Counted from the stretch's first letter, positions 39,099 to 50,220 are shown. The stretch is DNA of 64,000 nt from Chitinilyticum aquatile DSM 21506 (GCF_000430805.1 NZ_KE387259.1:248001-312000); one strand, 5' to 3'. Program-made: numbers and translations. Notes: generated by a model from the sequence alone, not told the origin.

Positions 39099-39779
39099 TT
39101 ACACCTCGCCCCAGCGGCGCAGCAGGTTGTGATACACACCGGTGAGCTGCACGGCGACGGGTGTGTCGCCCTGCTCCGCGCGCAACTGACGGATGGCACA
39201 GTCGAGCTCGAATAACTGCAGGCGCTCGCCCACATCGCGTACCATGCTCTGCAGCCACATGAACGAGGCTACGCGCGCGCCGCGCGTGACTGGTTCGACC
39301 CGGTGCAGGCTCGATGACGGGTAGAGAATCATGTCGCCCGCCGGCAGTTTGACTTCGTGCAGGCCATAAGTGTCTTCGACGATCAATTCGCCACCATCGT
39401 ATTCGTCCGGCTCGGCAAAAAACAGCGTCGCCGACAGATCGCTGCGCACCCATTCGCCGGTGAGCGTAATGCGGCGAAAGGCATTGTCGACATGATTGCC
39501 GAAGGTCTGCCCCGGCCCGTAGCGGTTGAACAGCGGCGGAAAGATGCGTCTGGGCAGTGCGGCCGAGAAGAACAGCTCGTTCTTTTCCAGCGCGGCGAGG
39601 ATGATCGCCCGGACTGCGTCGGCTTCCGGATCATCATTGGGCAATTGCTCGTTGTTCTTCACCTTGGCGGACTGGCTGCCGGCGGTGATGCGGCCATCGA
39701 GCCAGCCGGCACGGTCAAGCCGCGCCCGACAGGCACGGACGGTATCGGCGTCAAGCACGCCGGGGATGTGCAGCAGCAT
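39099..39779 (-). CDS. piuC: Fe(II)-dependent PKHD-type hydroxylase PiuC
   Basis: This 2-oxoglutarate/iron dioxygenase has 226 residues. The iron ligands are visible: His and Asp in GNHVDNAFR and the distal His in [13 protein letters not shown], followed by [11 protein letters not shown]. PiuC/YbiX proteins are encoded next to Fiu/PiuA siderophore receptors and may modify or release iron from siderophores; the reaction is not settled. It is 105 bases downstream of the receptor gene on the same strand. Confidence 0.94.
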   Translation of the reverse strand: MLLHIPGVLDADTVRACRARLDRAGWLDGRITAGSQSAKVKNNEQLPNDDPEADAVRAIILAALEKNELFFSAALPRRIFPPLFNRYGPGQTFGNHVDNAFRRITLTGEWVRSDLSATLFFAEPDEYDGGELIVEDTYGLHEVKLPAGDMILYPSSSLHRVEPVTRGARVASFMWLQSMVRDVGERLQLFELDCAIRQLRAEQGDTPVAVQLTGVYHNLLRRWGEV

Positions 39780-39840
39780 CTGAAACCTCGGTTCTGGTCG
39801 GATTGAACAGGCTGCCGGCGCAATACGAGCCTGCGCCGGC

Positions 39841-39884
39841 ATACCCCACGCCCTATAACTCCATGGGCATTATTTCATAATGGC
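39841..39884 (+). repeat. Dispersed palindromic intergenic repeat, copy 6 (weak)
   Basis: ATACCCC is followed by an inner CATTAT-TTC-ATAATG hairpin with GGC. The right outer arm would fall in the receptor's last codons, so this copy is partial. Confidence 0.35.
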
Positions 39885-42038
39885 TTAGAAGGCATACTTC
39901 GCAGTCAACCTGGCGGAACGCCCAGTACCAGGTACGGCAAAGCCACGATACAGACCTTCATAGTGATCGGTATCGAACAGGTTGTAGACGTTCAGCTGTA
40001 CCGAATAATCACGATACGACCACTCGGCCATCACGTCGGTACGGACATACGAAGGCAGGTAAGTGGTATTGGCATTGCTGGTATAGCGCTTGCCCACCGC
40101 AGTAAAACCGCCGCCGACCTTCCAGCTGCTGTCGATCTGGTACGTCGTCCACAGATTCCCGGTGTATTTCGGTGCATTTTCCGGCATGTTGCCAACCTCG
40201 TTCGGATTGGCGCTGGCGCCCACGGCATCAATTTCCGGATCCATCAGCGCGACACCGGCAAAAATCTGCCACCTGTCGGACAAACGGCCCGCGCCTTCGA
40301 ATTCGATCCCGTCAGTGTGCCGCTTGCCGGAAAGCAGGTAAGGCTGATCTGCCGGACCACCCGGCTCGATGTCGGTCACCCGCTCATTGGTCTTTTCGCT
40401 GCGGAAAATCGCAGTGCGCAAGGCGAGCGTGTTGTCGAACAGATCCCACTTGGCGCCGATTTCCATATTGCGGTTCTTTTCCGGCGGGGTATTGGAGCCA
40501 CGCGGATCCAGCGAGTAGGACTCGGCCGACGGATTGAACGATGTGCCATAGGAAGCGTAATACGATTGCTTGGCATCCGGCTGATACAGGAAGCCCGTGC
40601 GATAACTCCATACCTTGTCGTTGCGGTCACGCCCTGTGGCTTGCGGCTGCTGGCTGAATTTCACGGTGAAATCGTCCCAGCGCGCGCCCAGAATTACCTT
40701 GATTTGCGGCGTCAGCTCGATAGTGTCCTGTGCATAAAAGGCCAGAGTATCACCGGACAGATCGGAATAACCGGTCTTGGTGGTCGGGCCGCAGGAGAAA
40801 TCGCGGAACGGGTCGGGCTTGCCGTAGGTCGTGCTCGGCAGCGTGCACGGCGACGAGCGCGCAGTGGTCAGCAGGGTTTCACGGCTGACCTCCATGCCGC
40901 CCAGCAGCTTGTGGCGGACCGAACCGGTATCAAACTGGCCGCTTATTTCGGTAATGTTGGCCAGAATGTCCTGGTCACGCATGCGCAACTTGCGGCTGCG
41001 ACGAATTTCGGTGTTATCCGTCAGCATGCCCCTGGTGCTGGCAAGATTCAGCCCCGGCGCCGACGCGGACAGATCCAGCTCGTACTCGCCATAGCGGGTC
41101 ATATTGCGCAGCAGCAGACCCGGAGCGATGTCATAGCTGATGTCGGCGGTGAAGACATCCGACTTGGTTTTTTCGTAATCGAATTTGTTCAGGCCGTAAA
41201 AACGGTCGGCGGGGCCAAGAGGCTTGCCTTCAAAATACGGCACGCCATAGTCGGGAACATTGTCTTCTTCATAATGCAGATACGACAGGTTGATGCGGGC
41301 CTTGTCACCCGCCTTGATTGCGAAGCTCGGCGCCACACCCCAGCGATTCATTTCCGCACCTTCACGGAAGCTCCCCGCATTCTGCCCCATCACATTCAGG
41401 CGGGCCGCAACATTTTCGCTCAATTGGCGGTTCAGATCGGCTTCGACCCGGTAATAGTCATCCGTCCCGACAGTGGCGCTGACTTCATGCCAGTTGCTGA
41501 AGAAAGGCGTTTTGCTGACCTGGTTGATGACGCCACCCGTTGAACCGCGGCCATACAGCATGGACGCCGAACCGCGCAGCACTTCAACACGATCCAGGTT
41601 GAAGGTATCTCGGTTGTATTGCGCGGCATCGCGGAAATTATCCAGATACAGATCGTTCGAGGTGTTGAACCCGCGCAGGCGCACACCATCGCCGCTAGCA
41701 CCGCCTTCGGCAGCATTGAAGGTAACGCCGACTGCGTTGCGAAGGGCATCCTTCAGTGTATTGGCGTCCTGATCCTGCATCAGCTGCTGTGTAATGGACG
41801 TCACCGATTGCGGCACATCACGCGGTGCCTCCTTGCTGCGCCCGACGGACACGACCGGGGCGCTATAGGTATGGGCGGTGCCTTGCGGATCACGTGCCAC
41901 TTCGCCGGTTACTTCAACGGGAGCCAGCACCGTGTCACTGGCGTTGGCTGCACCGGCGACTACACCAAACAGCGCAATCGCAGCTGGAAGGCGGGCAAGA
42001 TGGCGGACTCCGCCAGTCTTTTTAGTATTACTTCTCAT
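39885..42038 (-). CDS. TonB-dependent siderophore receptor, Fiu/PiuA type
   Basis: This is an outer-membrane receptor of 717 residues. The signal peptide (1-33) ends GAANA-SD. The TonB box region (VLAPVEVTGEV), plug domain (SVTSITQQLMQDQ, RLRGFNTSNDLYLDNFRD, EVLRGSASMLYGRGSTGG) and beta-barrel follow, with terminal Phe (ARLTAKYAF). PiuC next door and the size point to a catecholate or xenosiderophore receptor of the Fiu/PiuA group. The start has GGAGAG ten bases upstream. An intrinsic terminator lies immediately before that ribosome binding site. Confidence 0.95.
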   Translation of the reverse strand: MRSNTKKTGGVRHLARLPAAIALFGVVAGAANASDTVLAPVEVTGEVARDPQGTAHTYSAPVVSVGRSKEAPRDVPQSVTSITQQLMQDQDANTLKDALRNAVGVTFNAAEGGASGDGVRLRGFNTSNDLYLDNFRDAAQYNRDTFNLDRVEVLRGSASMLYGRGSTGGVINQVSKTPFFSNWHEVSATVGTDDYYRVEADLNRQLSENVAARLNVMGQNAGSFREGAEMNRWGVAPSFAIKAGDKARINLSYLHYEEDNVPDYGVPYFEGKPLGPADRFYGLNKFDYEKTKSDVFTADISYDIAPGLLLRNMTRYGEYELDLSASAPGLNLASTRGMLTDNTEIRRSRKLRMRDQDILANITEISGQFDTGSVRHKLLGGMEVSRETLLTTARSSPCTLPSTTYGKPDPFRDFSCGPTTKTGYSDLSGDTLAFYAQDTIELTPQIKVILGARWDDFTVKFSQQPQATGRDRNDKVWSYRTGFLYQPDAKQSYYASYGTSFNPSAESYSLDPRGSNTPPEKNRNMEIGAKWDLFDNTLALRTAIFRSEKTNERVTDIEPGGPADQPYLLSGKRHTDGIEFEGAGRLSDRWQIFAGVALMDPEIDAVGASANPNEVGNMPENAPKYTGNLWTTYQIDSSWKVGGGFTAVGKRYTSNANTTYLPSYVRTDVMAEWSYRDYSVQLNVYNLFDTDHYEGLYRGFAVPGTGRSARLTAKYAF

Positions 42039-42058
42039 TATTATTTACTCTCCAGGGT

Positions 42059-42081
42059 AAAAAAAGCGGGGTTTCCCCCGC
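42059..42081 (-). terminator. Intrinsic terminator between exbD and the siderophore receptor
   Basis: On the minus strand GCGGGG-GAAA-CCCCGC is followed by seven T. It starts 31 bases after the exbD stop, and its T-run ends about five bases before the receptor's GGAGAG ribosome binding site. It may uncouple receptor level from tonB-exbBD. Confidence 0.9.
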
Positions 42082-42112
42082 CAGAACTAATGAAGCAAAC
42101 AGGTGTGGTGCA

Positions 42113-42526
42113 TCATTCGCTACCGTTGGTCATCAATCCGATACGGCTCAGGCCGGCGCGCTGTGCTGCGGCCATTGTCTGTGCAATGTGTTCGTAACGC
42201 GCCTCCTTGTCGGCATACACATGCACCTCAGTAAGTGCATCCCTGGCAAAGGCAGCGGCAAAGCGGTCAGGCAGGTCGGCACGAGCCACATCGTCCTCGC
42301 CCCACTTCAGCGTGCCATCTGCGGTCACGGTCAGCCTGATGATTTCCTTTTTGTCTTCGATCTTGCTGGCACTGGCCTTGGGCAATTCGACCCGGACGGC
42401 GTGCGTCATCACGGGGGCGGTGATGATGAACACCACCAGCAGCACCAGCATCACGTCGACCAGCGGCGTGGTATTGATTTCTGCCATCGGCGCCTGCTCG
42501 CCACCGCCAAAACTACCGAACGCCAT
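42113..42526 (-). CDS. exbD: Biopolymer transport protein ExbD (second set)
   Basis: The protein has 137 residues, with one membrane helix bearing the functional Asp (NTTPLVDVMLVLLVVFII) and a periplasmic domain. It overlaps exbB by 14 bases and follows tonB-exbB, making a dedicated TonB complex for iron uptake. The receptor gene follows after a terminator. Confidence 0.95.
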   Translation of the reverse strand: MAFGSFGGGEQAPMAEINTTPLVDVMLVLLVVFIITAPVMTHAVRVELPKASASKIEDKKEIIRLTVTADGTLKWGEDDVARADLPDRFAAAFARDALTEVHVYADKEARYEHIAQTMAAAQRAGLSRIGLMTNGSE

Positions 42527-43184
42527 GATTCACCTCGGTCAGCAGCTGGGCATGCAGGTCATGCGTGAAACCGTCGAGCTCCTGTCCGAAACGCCGGTTG
42601 ATGCGGACAAAGGCGTTGTAGGCAACGACAGCCGGAATCGCGACGGCCAGGCCGGCAGCAGTGGCGACCAATGCCTCGCCGATCGGACCGGCAACGGTTG
42701 CCAGCGAGGCATTGCCAGCCTGCGCAATGCCCAGCAATGCATGGTAGATGCCCCATACCGTGCCAAAGAGGCCCACAAAAGGCGCCACCGAGCCAGTCGT
42801 CGCCAGCCAGGTCAGGCCGCGCTCCAGCCGTGCAGTTTCCTGCTGTAGATGATTGCGCAACTTGCGCACCAGATAGTCGTCCAGTGATACGGACCTCCCC
42901 AGCGCAGCGCCTTCCTGGGCGCGGTAATGACGCAGGCCCTCGCCACCGGCATGGGCAATGCGCGCAGCTGGCGAGTCATGGCTGGCAGCCAGACTGATGG
43001 CCTCTTCCCAGTTCTTGGCGTCCCAGAACGCGCGCGTGAACTTGCGCTGCTGGCGGCCAGTCAGCCAGGACTGGCGCACCCGCACCGCGATGACAAACCA
43101 GCTGATCACCGACATCAGCACCAGCAGGGAGAATGTAGACAGCAGCACCGGATCACCGGACTGCAGGACCAAAGCCAGATTCAT
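42513..43184 (-). CDS. exbB: Biopolymer transport protein ExbB (second set)
   Basis: The protein has 223 residues and three membrane helices (about 15-35, 128-150 and 163-185), with APFVGLFGTVWGIYHAL and AVAIPAVVAYNAF. It forms the proton channel of the TonB complex. It starts four bases after the tonB stop, so tonB-exbB-exbD are one transcript. Confidence 0.95.
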   Translation of the reverse strand: MNLALVLQSGDPVLLSTFSLLVLMSVISWFVIAVRVRQSWLTGRQQRKFTRAFWDAKNWEEAISLAASHDSPAARIAHAGGEGLRHYRAQEGAALGRSVSLDDYLVRKLRNHLQQETARLERGLTWLATTGSVAPFVGLFGTVWGIYHALLGIAQAGNASLATVAGPIGEALVATAAGLAVAIPAVVAYNAFVRINRRFGQELDGFTHDLHAQLLTEVNHGVR

Positions 43185-43188
43185 TGGA

Positions 43189-45425
<2,237 letters not shown>

Positions 45426-45434
45426 GTCTGAACT

Positions 45435-45541
45435 GACTTGCTGTCATCGTGACAGACCGGGCAAGAGGCACAGCCGGGACAGTACCCAGTGCGCGAAATG
45501 ACTCGCGGGCAATAGTACTGTTTCGCACTGTGCCTCAAGTC
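45435..45541 (+). ncRNA. Candidate structured RNA between purB and the DUF945 gene
   Basis: Five nested or adjacent stems can be drawn. The outer stem is GACTTG/CAAGTC (45435-45440 with 45536-45541). A small hairpin CTGTCA-TCG-TGACAG spans 45441-45455. A 9-bp stem GAGGCACAG/CTGTGCCTC (45465-45473 with 45528-45536) encloses CAGTAC/GTACTG (45480-45485 with 45515-45520), which encloses CGCGA/TCGCG (45492-45496 with 45503-45507). An alternative pairing of GTGCG..AAA with TTTCGCAC competes. It could be a purB 3' element or a leader of the next gene. It resembles no riboswitch class I know. Confidence 0.45.
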
Positions 45542-45592
45542 TTATATGCTAGAACCCACGCAGCCCAAACATCCTGCAGGAGCGCAGAGAGA

Positions 45593-47044
45593 GTGAAACG
45601 CAAACTGATGATCGCAGCCGGCGCAGCGGTTGCCGTACTGGCCACGACCTATGTCGGCGGCAGCTGGTATGCCGGTGTGAAAGTCCAGGACACCATGAAG
45701 AAACAGCATGACTGGATCGCCAGCCTGCCCTACTTCATCGTCAAGAGCCACAGCTATGCGCCGGGCTGGTTCAGCTCGACCGAAACCACCACGCTGCAGA
45801 TCGACCCTGGCATGTACGCCTTCCTGCTGGAGCGTGAAGGCCACCCGCTGCCGAAGATCGAATTCACCTACATCAACCATGTCAAGCATGGTCCGCTGCC
45901 GCTGCTGGGGCGCTTCAATCCGACGCCGTACAAGGCCGTGGTCACCACCGAATTCAAGTACAGCCCGGAAACCGAAAAGCTGCTCAAGCAGTTTTTTGGC
46001 GATCAGGCACCGATCGAAATCGAAAACCGCATCGCCTTCAACGACGATGGCGTAATGAAAATCCGCGTTCCTGCTGTCAAGGACTACTCGGAAGCGCTGT
46101 CCGGCGTGAAGGTCAACTGGGGCGGGCTGGATGCCACACTGGACTACGGCGGTGATTTCAACCGCGTGAAATTTGACGCCACCGCGCCCTTGCTGGAAAG
46201 CCAGGCCAAGGGGGTGTTCGAAGCCAGCCTGAAGGACGTGCGGATCAGTCTCGACAACCATCGCGGCAAGACCGGCGTAATGCTCGGCAATTCAAAAGCC
46301 AGCGTTGCCAGCTTTGATCTCAAGCTGCTCGACGGCACGCCGCTGCAGCTGCGTCTGGAGCAACTCGGCTACACCGGCCAGATCAGGGAAGAAGGCGACT
46401 ACATCAACGCCAATGCCGACATCACCCTGCAGAAGCTCCAGCTCGACGAGCAGCCCTACGGTCCGGCCACGCTGCAGACCGAAGCTACGCACCTGCACGG
46501 CCCGACGCTGGCCAAGCTGGCGGATTCCTTCACCGCACTGCAGAAAAAACAGCTGCCGCGCGAGAAATTTACCGAAGAGCTGATGAAGCTGGCACAGACC
46601 GAAGGCATGCCGCTGCTCACGCACGACCCGCATCTGGCCATCCGCAAGCTGGAAGTGCAAATGCCCGATGGTGCACTGCAATTCGTGGGCGGCGTCGGCC
46701 TGAAGGGCTTCCAGCCGGAAGACCTGAACAACGGCCTGCAGTTCTTCAAGCGCCTCGACGCCAGCGCCGACTTCAAGATTCCGCGCAAGGCCGCCGAGAC
46801 CATCGCCATCTGGCAATTCCGCGCCATGCTGGGCGGGCTGAACAGCCAGGCCAACCAGGACGACATCGACTTCCTTGCCACGCAGTTTGTCGAAGGCCAG
46901 ATCGCCAAGCTGACCGAGCAGAAACTGCTGCAGGAAGACAAGGGCATCCTCTCGGCCAAGGCCAGCCTGTCGAAAGGCGTCTTCATCCTCAACGGCATCA
47001 CGGTACCGATGCCGTGGGAAGAAGGCGGGCAACCACTGGAATAG
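45593..47044 (+). CDS. DUF945 (YdgA) family protein
   Basis: The protein has 483 residues from GTG 45593, with AGGAG ten bases upstream. An N-terminal membrane anchor or signal sequence (about 3-20, IAAGAAVAVLATTYVGGSWYAG) is followed by the WYAGVKVQ segment and a long soluble domain of the DUF945/YdgA type, rich in beta structure. Function of the family is unknown; members are inner-membrane anchored and periplasmic. The preceding 165 bases hold a candidate structured RNA. A strong terminator follows at 47061. Confidence 0.88.
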   Translation: MKRKLMIAAGAAVAVLATTYVGGSWYAGVKVQDTMKKQHDWIASLPYFIVKSHSYAPGWFSSTETTTLQIDPGMYAFLLEREGHPLPKIEFTYINHVKHGPLPLLGRFNPTPYKAVVTTEFKYSPETEKLLKQFFGDQAPIEIENRIAFNDDGVMKIRVPAVKDYSEALSGVKVNWGGLDATLDYGGDFNRVKFDATAPLLESQAKGVFEASLKDVRISLDNHRGKTGVMLGNSKASVASFDLKLLDGTPLQLRLEQLGYTGQIREEGDYINANADITLQKLQLDEQPYGPATLQTEATHLHGPTLAKLADSFTALQKKQLPREKFTEELMKLAQTEGMPLLTHDPHLAIRKLEVQMPDGALQFVGGVGLKGFQPEDLNNGLQFFKRLDASADFKIPRKAAETIAIWQFRAMLGGLNSQANQDDIDFLATQFVEGQIAKLTEQKLLQEDKGILSAKASLSKGVFILNGITVPMPWEEGGQPLE

Positions 47045-47060
47045 AATCGCCACGCATTGA

Positions 47061-47088
47061 AAAGCCACCCAAGCAGGGTGGCTTTTTT
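47061..47088 (+). terminator. Rho-independent terminator of the DUF945 gene
   Basis: The stem AAAGCCACCC / GGGTGGCTTT with a 5-base loop is followed by TTT. Confidence 0.92.
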
Positions 47089-47182
47089 ATGGATTAAACA
47101 TTACTGCAGGCTACCCCGTGCGTTGACGGTTCGATGCGGATTGCGCAAAGATCAACCGGAATCAACCATTCTGGAGCCAATC

Positions 47183-47554
47183 ATGGAGCAGCAGCCCAAC
47201 CCCTATGCATCACCCGCCAATTCAGTCAGTGATTCGCAAATCGAACCGCCTTCATTGTCTCTGCGCATGCTCGCCACACTTGGACGGGGTATTACATATG
47301 GGCTCTGCATCTGGTCAATCTATGGCTTTGTTATTCATCCTTTCCTGACGGATGCAGGGAGCGACTCCGGGGCGAATGAGGCGCAACTGAGTGCGTATCA
47401 AGAGCAATTGAAACGCTCCAATGCGATGTTGGCCGAAAGTGAGCGGCAACAAAAACACATGGCCGAACTTCTTGTCAAACAGGAAGAACAAGCCCAGCGT
47501 ATGGATCGCATTCTCAGCGCGTGGGAACGACAGAGCGGCGCCGCTACACACTAG
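47183..47554 (+). CDS. Small membrane protein with coiled-coil tail, unknown function
   Basis: The product has 123 residues from ATG 47183, with GGAG eight bases upstream. It opens with MEQQPNPYASPANS, an NPYxxP start shared by many unrelated small membrane proteins. One membrane helix follows (about 34-55). A Gln/Glu/Arg-rich helix that looks like a coiled coil (about 70-115) completes it. I cannot assign a role. Codon use looks less GC-biased than the neighbours, which hints at recent acquisition or low expression. Confidence 0.65.
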   Translation: MEQQPNPYASPANSVSDSQIEPPSLSLRMLATLGRGITYGLCIWSIYGFVIHPFLTDAGSDSGANEAQLSAYQEQLKRSNAMLAESERQQKHMAELLVKQEEQAQRMDRILSAWERQSGAATH

Positions 47555-47564
47555 CGAACGCAAT

Positions 47565-47590
47565 AAAGCCGCAGCGTTGGCTGCGGCTTT
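47565..47590 (+). terminator. Probable terminator of the small membrane protein gene
   Basis: A perfect 10-bp stem AAAGCCGCAG / CTGCGGCTTT has a 6-base loop but only three T at the end. It starts ten bases after the stop codon. Confidence 0.6.
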
Positions 47591-47598
47591 ATACATTC

Positions 47599-47649
47599 AT
47601 ACCTATGATCCTGCAGCCATTTCAGGGAAATGGCTGCAGTGACATACCC
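47599..47649 (+). repeat. Dispersed palindromic intergenic repeat, copy 7 (best inner stem)
   Basis: A perfect 13-bp inner inverted repeat CTGCAGCCATTTC / GAAATGGCTGCAG has a 3-base loop. It is flanked by CATACC and ACATACCC. It lies between convergent genes. Confidence 0.7.
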
Positions 47650-47652
47650 TGC

Positions 47653-49023
47653 TTACCGAACACCATGCATGCGTTTCTGCAGCACCCCGGTCAGCAGCAG
47701 CAGCAGCGCACCTGCCACGAAAGCCATCACCACGAACAGCGTGAAGAAATCGGCCAGATCGGTGATCTGCCAGCCCATGAACACCGGCAGCGGCTTGCCG
47801 GCTTCGGGGTAGAAGCCCGCCAGTACGCCGGCAAACCAGTTGGCGGCGGCGTTTGCCAGGAACCACACGGCCATCAGCAGCGAGGCAAATTTGGCCGGCG
47901 CCAGCTTGTTGACCAGCGACAGGCCGATCGGCGACAGGCACAGCTCGCCCAGCGTGTGCAGCCAGTACATGGCCACCAGCCAGAGCATCGACATTTTCAC
48001 GCCCGGCGCAATCTGCTTCACACCCAGCGCGATCACCAGGAAGCCGGCCGACAGCAGCAAGAGGCCGATCGCCATCTTGGTCGGCGACGCCGGCTCGCGG
48101 TCCTTTTTCGCCAGCGAGCTCCACAATTGCGCAAGCACAGGCGCAAACAGCAGCACGAATACGGGGTTGAGCGACTGGAACCACGATGTCGGCATTGTCC
48201 AGCCAAAGATCGTGCGGTCGGTCGATTCGCTGGCGAGGAAGGTCAGCGACACGCCGGCCTGCTCGAAGGCCGACCAGAAAAAGATCACGAAAAAGGACAG
48301 CACGCCGATGACCAGCATGCGGTCGATGTCGATGGTCGTCAGCGACTGGTCGACCTGCTTCTTCTCCTCGGCCGTCAGGCGCTTGGGCGGCAGGCCGATC
48401 GGCTCGCCTCCCGGCGTATGCAGATAGCGGTGCTGCAGCGTACCGAATACCACCAGCGAAATCAGCATGCCCATCCCCGCAGCCAGGAAACCCCAGCGGA
48501 AATCGGCCGGATTGCCGGTATCCCCCAGCGTGCCGCACACCAGCGGCGCCAGAAACGATCCCAGGTTAATCCCCATGTAGAAGATCGTGTAGGCCGCATC
48601 CTTGCGCGCATCGCCCGCGTGATAAAGCTGGCCGACCATGCTGGAGATGTTGGGCTTGAAAAAGCCGTTGCCCGCGATGATGAGGCCCAGACCCAGATAG
48701 AACAGCGGCACGGCCAGCGAGAGATTCTGGTACACGCTGCCGGCAAAAAAGAGGCAGAACTGGCCGGCTGCCATCAGCAGGCCACCCACCATGATCGAGC
48801 GGCGGTTGCCCCAGAAGCGGTCGGCCACATAGCCGCCGATCAGCGGCGAGAGGTAAACGAGACCGGTGTACTGGCCATAGAGCGCGGCGGTGAACTGCTT
48901 GTCGAAGGCCAGCGCCGAAATCATGAACAGCGCGAGCAGTGCCCGGTTGCCGTAATAGGAAAACCGCTCCCACATTTCCGTGGCGAACAGCAGGTATAAA
49001 CCGCGTGGATGGCTGGATAACAT
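47653..49023 (-). CDS. Proton-dependent oligopeptide transporter (POT/PTR family)
   Basis: This is an inner-membrane di/tripeptide:proton symporter of the MFS. The protein has 456 residues and about 14 helices. The POT motif EMWERFSYYGNRALL (ExxERFxYY) and the PTR2 signature FYMGINLGSFLAPLVCG are intact. ATG 49023 has GAGGTG just upstream; ATG 49035 is an alternative start without one. The adjacent minus-strand pxpA handles 5-oxoproline, which may come from peptide breakdown, but they need not be one transcript. Confidence 0.93.
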   Translation of the reverse strand: MLSSHPRGLYLLFATEMWERFSYYGNRALLALFMISALAFDKQFTAALYGQYTGLVYLSPLIGGYVADRFWGNRRSIMVGGLLMAAGQFCLFFAGSVYQNLSLAVPLFYLGLGLIIAGNGFFKPNISSMVGQLYHAGDARKDAAYTIFYMGINLGSFLAPLVCGTLGDTGNPADFRWGFLAAGMGMLISLVVFGTLQHRYLHTPGGEPIGLPPKRLTAEEKKQVDQSLTTIDIDRMLVIGVLSFFVIFFWSAFEQAGVSLTFLASESTDRTIFGWTMPTSWFQSLNPVFVLLFAPVLAQLWSSLAKKDREPASPTKMAIGLLLLSAGFLVIALGVKQIAPGVKMSMLWLVAMYWLHTLGELCLSPIGLSLVNKLAPAKFASLLMAVWFLANAAANWFAGVLAGFYPEAGKPLPVFMGWQITDLADFFTLFVVMAFVAGALLLLLTGVLQKRMHGVR

Positions 49024-49090
49024 CGGGCACCTCATCTTATCGATCTGTCATTATTCTGCCCGCATGGTCCGGTCTGCTGCGCCGGACTTT

Positions 49091-49831
49091 TTACACAAGT
49101 GAGGATTTCACTTCTACGGACAGTTCATCCAGCAGGCCGCGGATCTGCACGGCCTGCCTTACTGCTGAAGGATTGTCACCGTGCAGGCACAGCGAATCGA
49201 TTCGGCATTTCACCCATTTGCCATCATAACTGCGCACTTGTTGATGCAGCACAAACGCGCGCACCTGATCCAGCGCCGCCGCATCATCGAGCACCGCACC
49301 GGGCTGGCTGCGTGGACGCAGGCTGCCATCGGCCTGGTAGGCGCGATCGGCAAAGCCTTCGGCCAGCGGCTGCAGCCCGGCTGCGGCAGCCTGCCGCAGC
49401 AGCACTGACCCGGGCTGGCCCATGATGGCCGGCGCCCCCAGAACACCCTGCGCAGCCGCGATGATCTGCGCTGCCAGCGCTGCGTCATGCATGGCTTCGT
49501 TATAAAGTGCGCCGTGCGGTTTTACATACCTCACACCCGCCCCCTGCGCGGCGGCAATCCGCTGCAGCGCCTGCAATTGCTGCACCAGACTGGCCTGAAG
49601 ATCTTCCTGCGACATGACCAGCGCCTGCCGGCCGAAACCGGCACGGTCGGGATAGGACGGGTGCGCACCGATCACCACGCCATGGCGGAGAGCGAGTGCC
49701 ACAGTGGCACGCATCGTGACATCACTGCCGGCATGGCCGCCGCAGGCAATATTGGCCGAGCTCAGCAGCGGAATCAGCGCGGCATCCTGCCCGCAGCCCT
49801 CGCCCAGATCGGAGTTCAGATCGACAAACAT
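49091..49831 (-). CDS. pxpA: 5-oxoprolinase subunit A (LamB/YcsF family)
   Basis: PxpABC hydrolyses 5-oxoproline to glutamate using ATP. The protein has 246 residues, with DLNSDLGEGCGQD at the start, SANIACGGHAGSDVTM, GAHPSYPDRAGFGR and YVKPHGALYNEAM. These are the conserved family blocks. pxpB and pxpC, which usually follow, are not here: the next downstream gene is the POT transporter. The start codon lies just after a copy of the dispersed palindrome. Confidence 0.93.
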   Translation of the reverse strand: MFVDLNSDLGEGCGQDAALIPLLSSANIACGGHAGSDVTMRATVALALRHGVVIGAHPSYPDRAGFGRQALVMSQEDLQASLVQQLQALQRIAAAQGAGVRYVKPHGALYNEAMHDAALAAQIIAAAQGVLGAPAIMGQPGSVLLRQAAAAGLQPLAEGFADRAYQADGSLRPRSQPGAVLDDAAALDQVRAFVLHQQVRSYDGKWVKCRIDSLCLHGDNPSAVRQAVQIRGLLDELSVEVKSSLV

Positions 49832-49840
49832 CAAATACAC

Positions 49841-49893
49841 ACCCCTGTATAAGCCCAAAGCCTTTTCATATAAATGGCTTCATCAACATACCC
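49841..49893 (+). repeat. Dispersed palindromic intergenic repeat, copy 8
   Basis: The inner arms AAGCCTTTT / AAATGGCTT are followed by ACATACCC. The left arm ACCCCTGTAT is altered. It lies ten bases from the pxpA start. Confidence 0.5.
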
Positions 49894-50039
49894 TTGCCGA
49901 TCGCAAAGCATGAAGAATGATGGTTTCCCTTGTATCCAGCTGCGCACAAGCGAGGCAGGCTGTTCTGCAATGGAGAAGCAGAGAATTCCCGCCGCATCCG
50001 GTAATTAAGTCACGGAAAGTGCGCCCGGACCACGGCACA

Positions 50040-50120
50040 CTGGGTCCTGCGCAGATAAACAGCTTTATCCCGCATCTCTCCTCTGAAGAATTCCAGCCGC
50101 CTCAGCGCGGCTGTTTTTTT
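50040..50120 (+). ncRNA. Candidate sibling small RNA 1
   Basis: It is an sRNA-like unit: a 5' hairpin GATAAA-CAGC-TTTATC (50053-50068), an unpaired pyrimidine-rich segment CATCTCTCCTCTGAAGAATT, and a terminator CAGCCGC / GCGGCTG (50094-50100 with 50107-50113) followed by seven T. The 3' half aligns with unit 2 at 50241-50300. An upstream CGGTAATT (49999-50006) recurs before unit 2. The CTCTCC segment is complementary to GGAGAG ribosome binding sites. The 5' end is not defined. Confidence 0.5.
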
Positions 50121-50220
50121 GCCCGCAGCCCGCACCGCCTGATGCACTGCGGTAATTTTACACGCCGGGCGTGCGACTTCCTGCCGTGCCTTGCCCGGCC
50201 TGCCGGCCGATAATGGTTTC

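Noticed and set aside
39963-41543. 526-codon plus-strand frame opposite the siderophore receptor
   Set aside because: Antisense shadow with no motifs.
47521-48999. 492-codon plus-strand frame opposite the POT transporter
   Set aside because: Gln/His/Arg-rich shadow of a membrane protein gene.
49917-50213. 98-codon plus-strand frame in the pxpA-nirB gap
   Set aside because: It runs straight through the first terminator hairpin and T-run, has no ribosome binding site and no plausible composition; the sRNA reading fits better.
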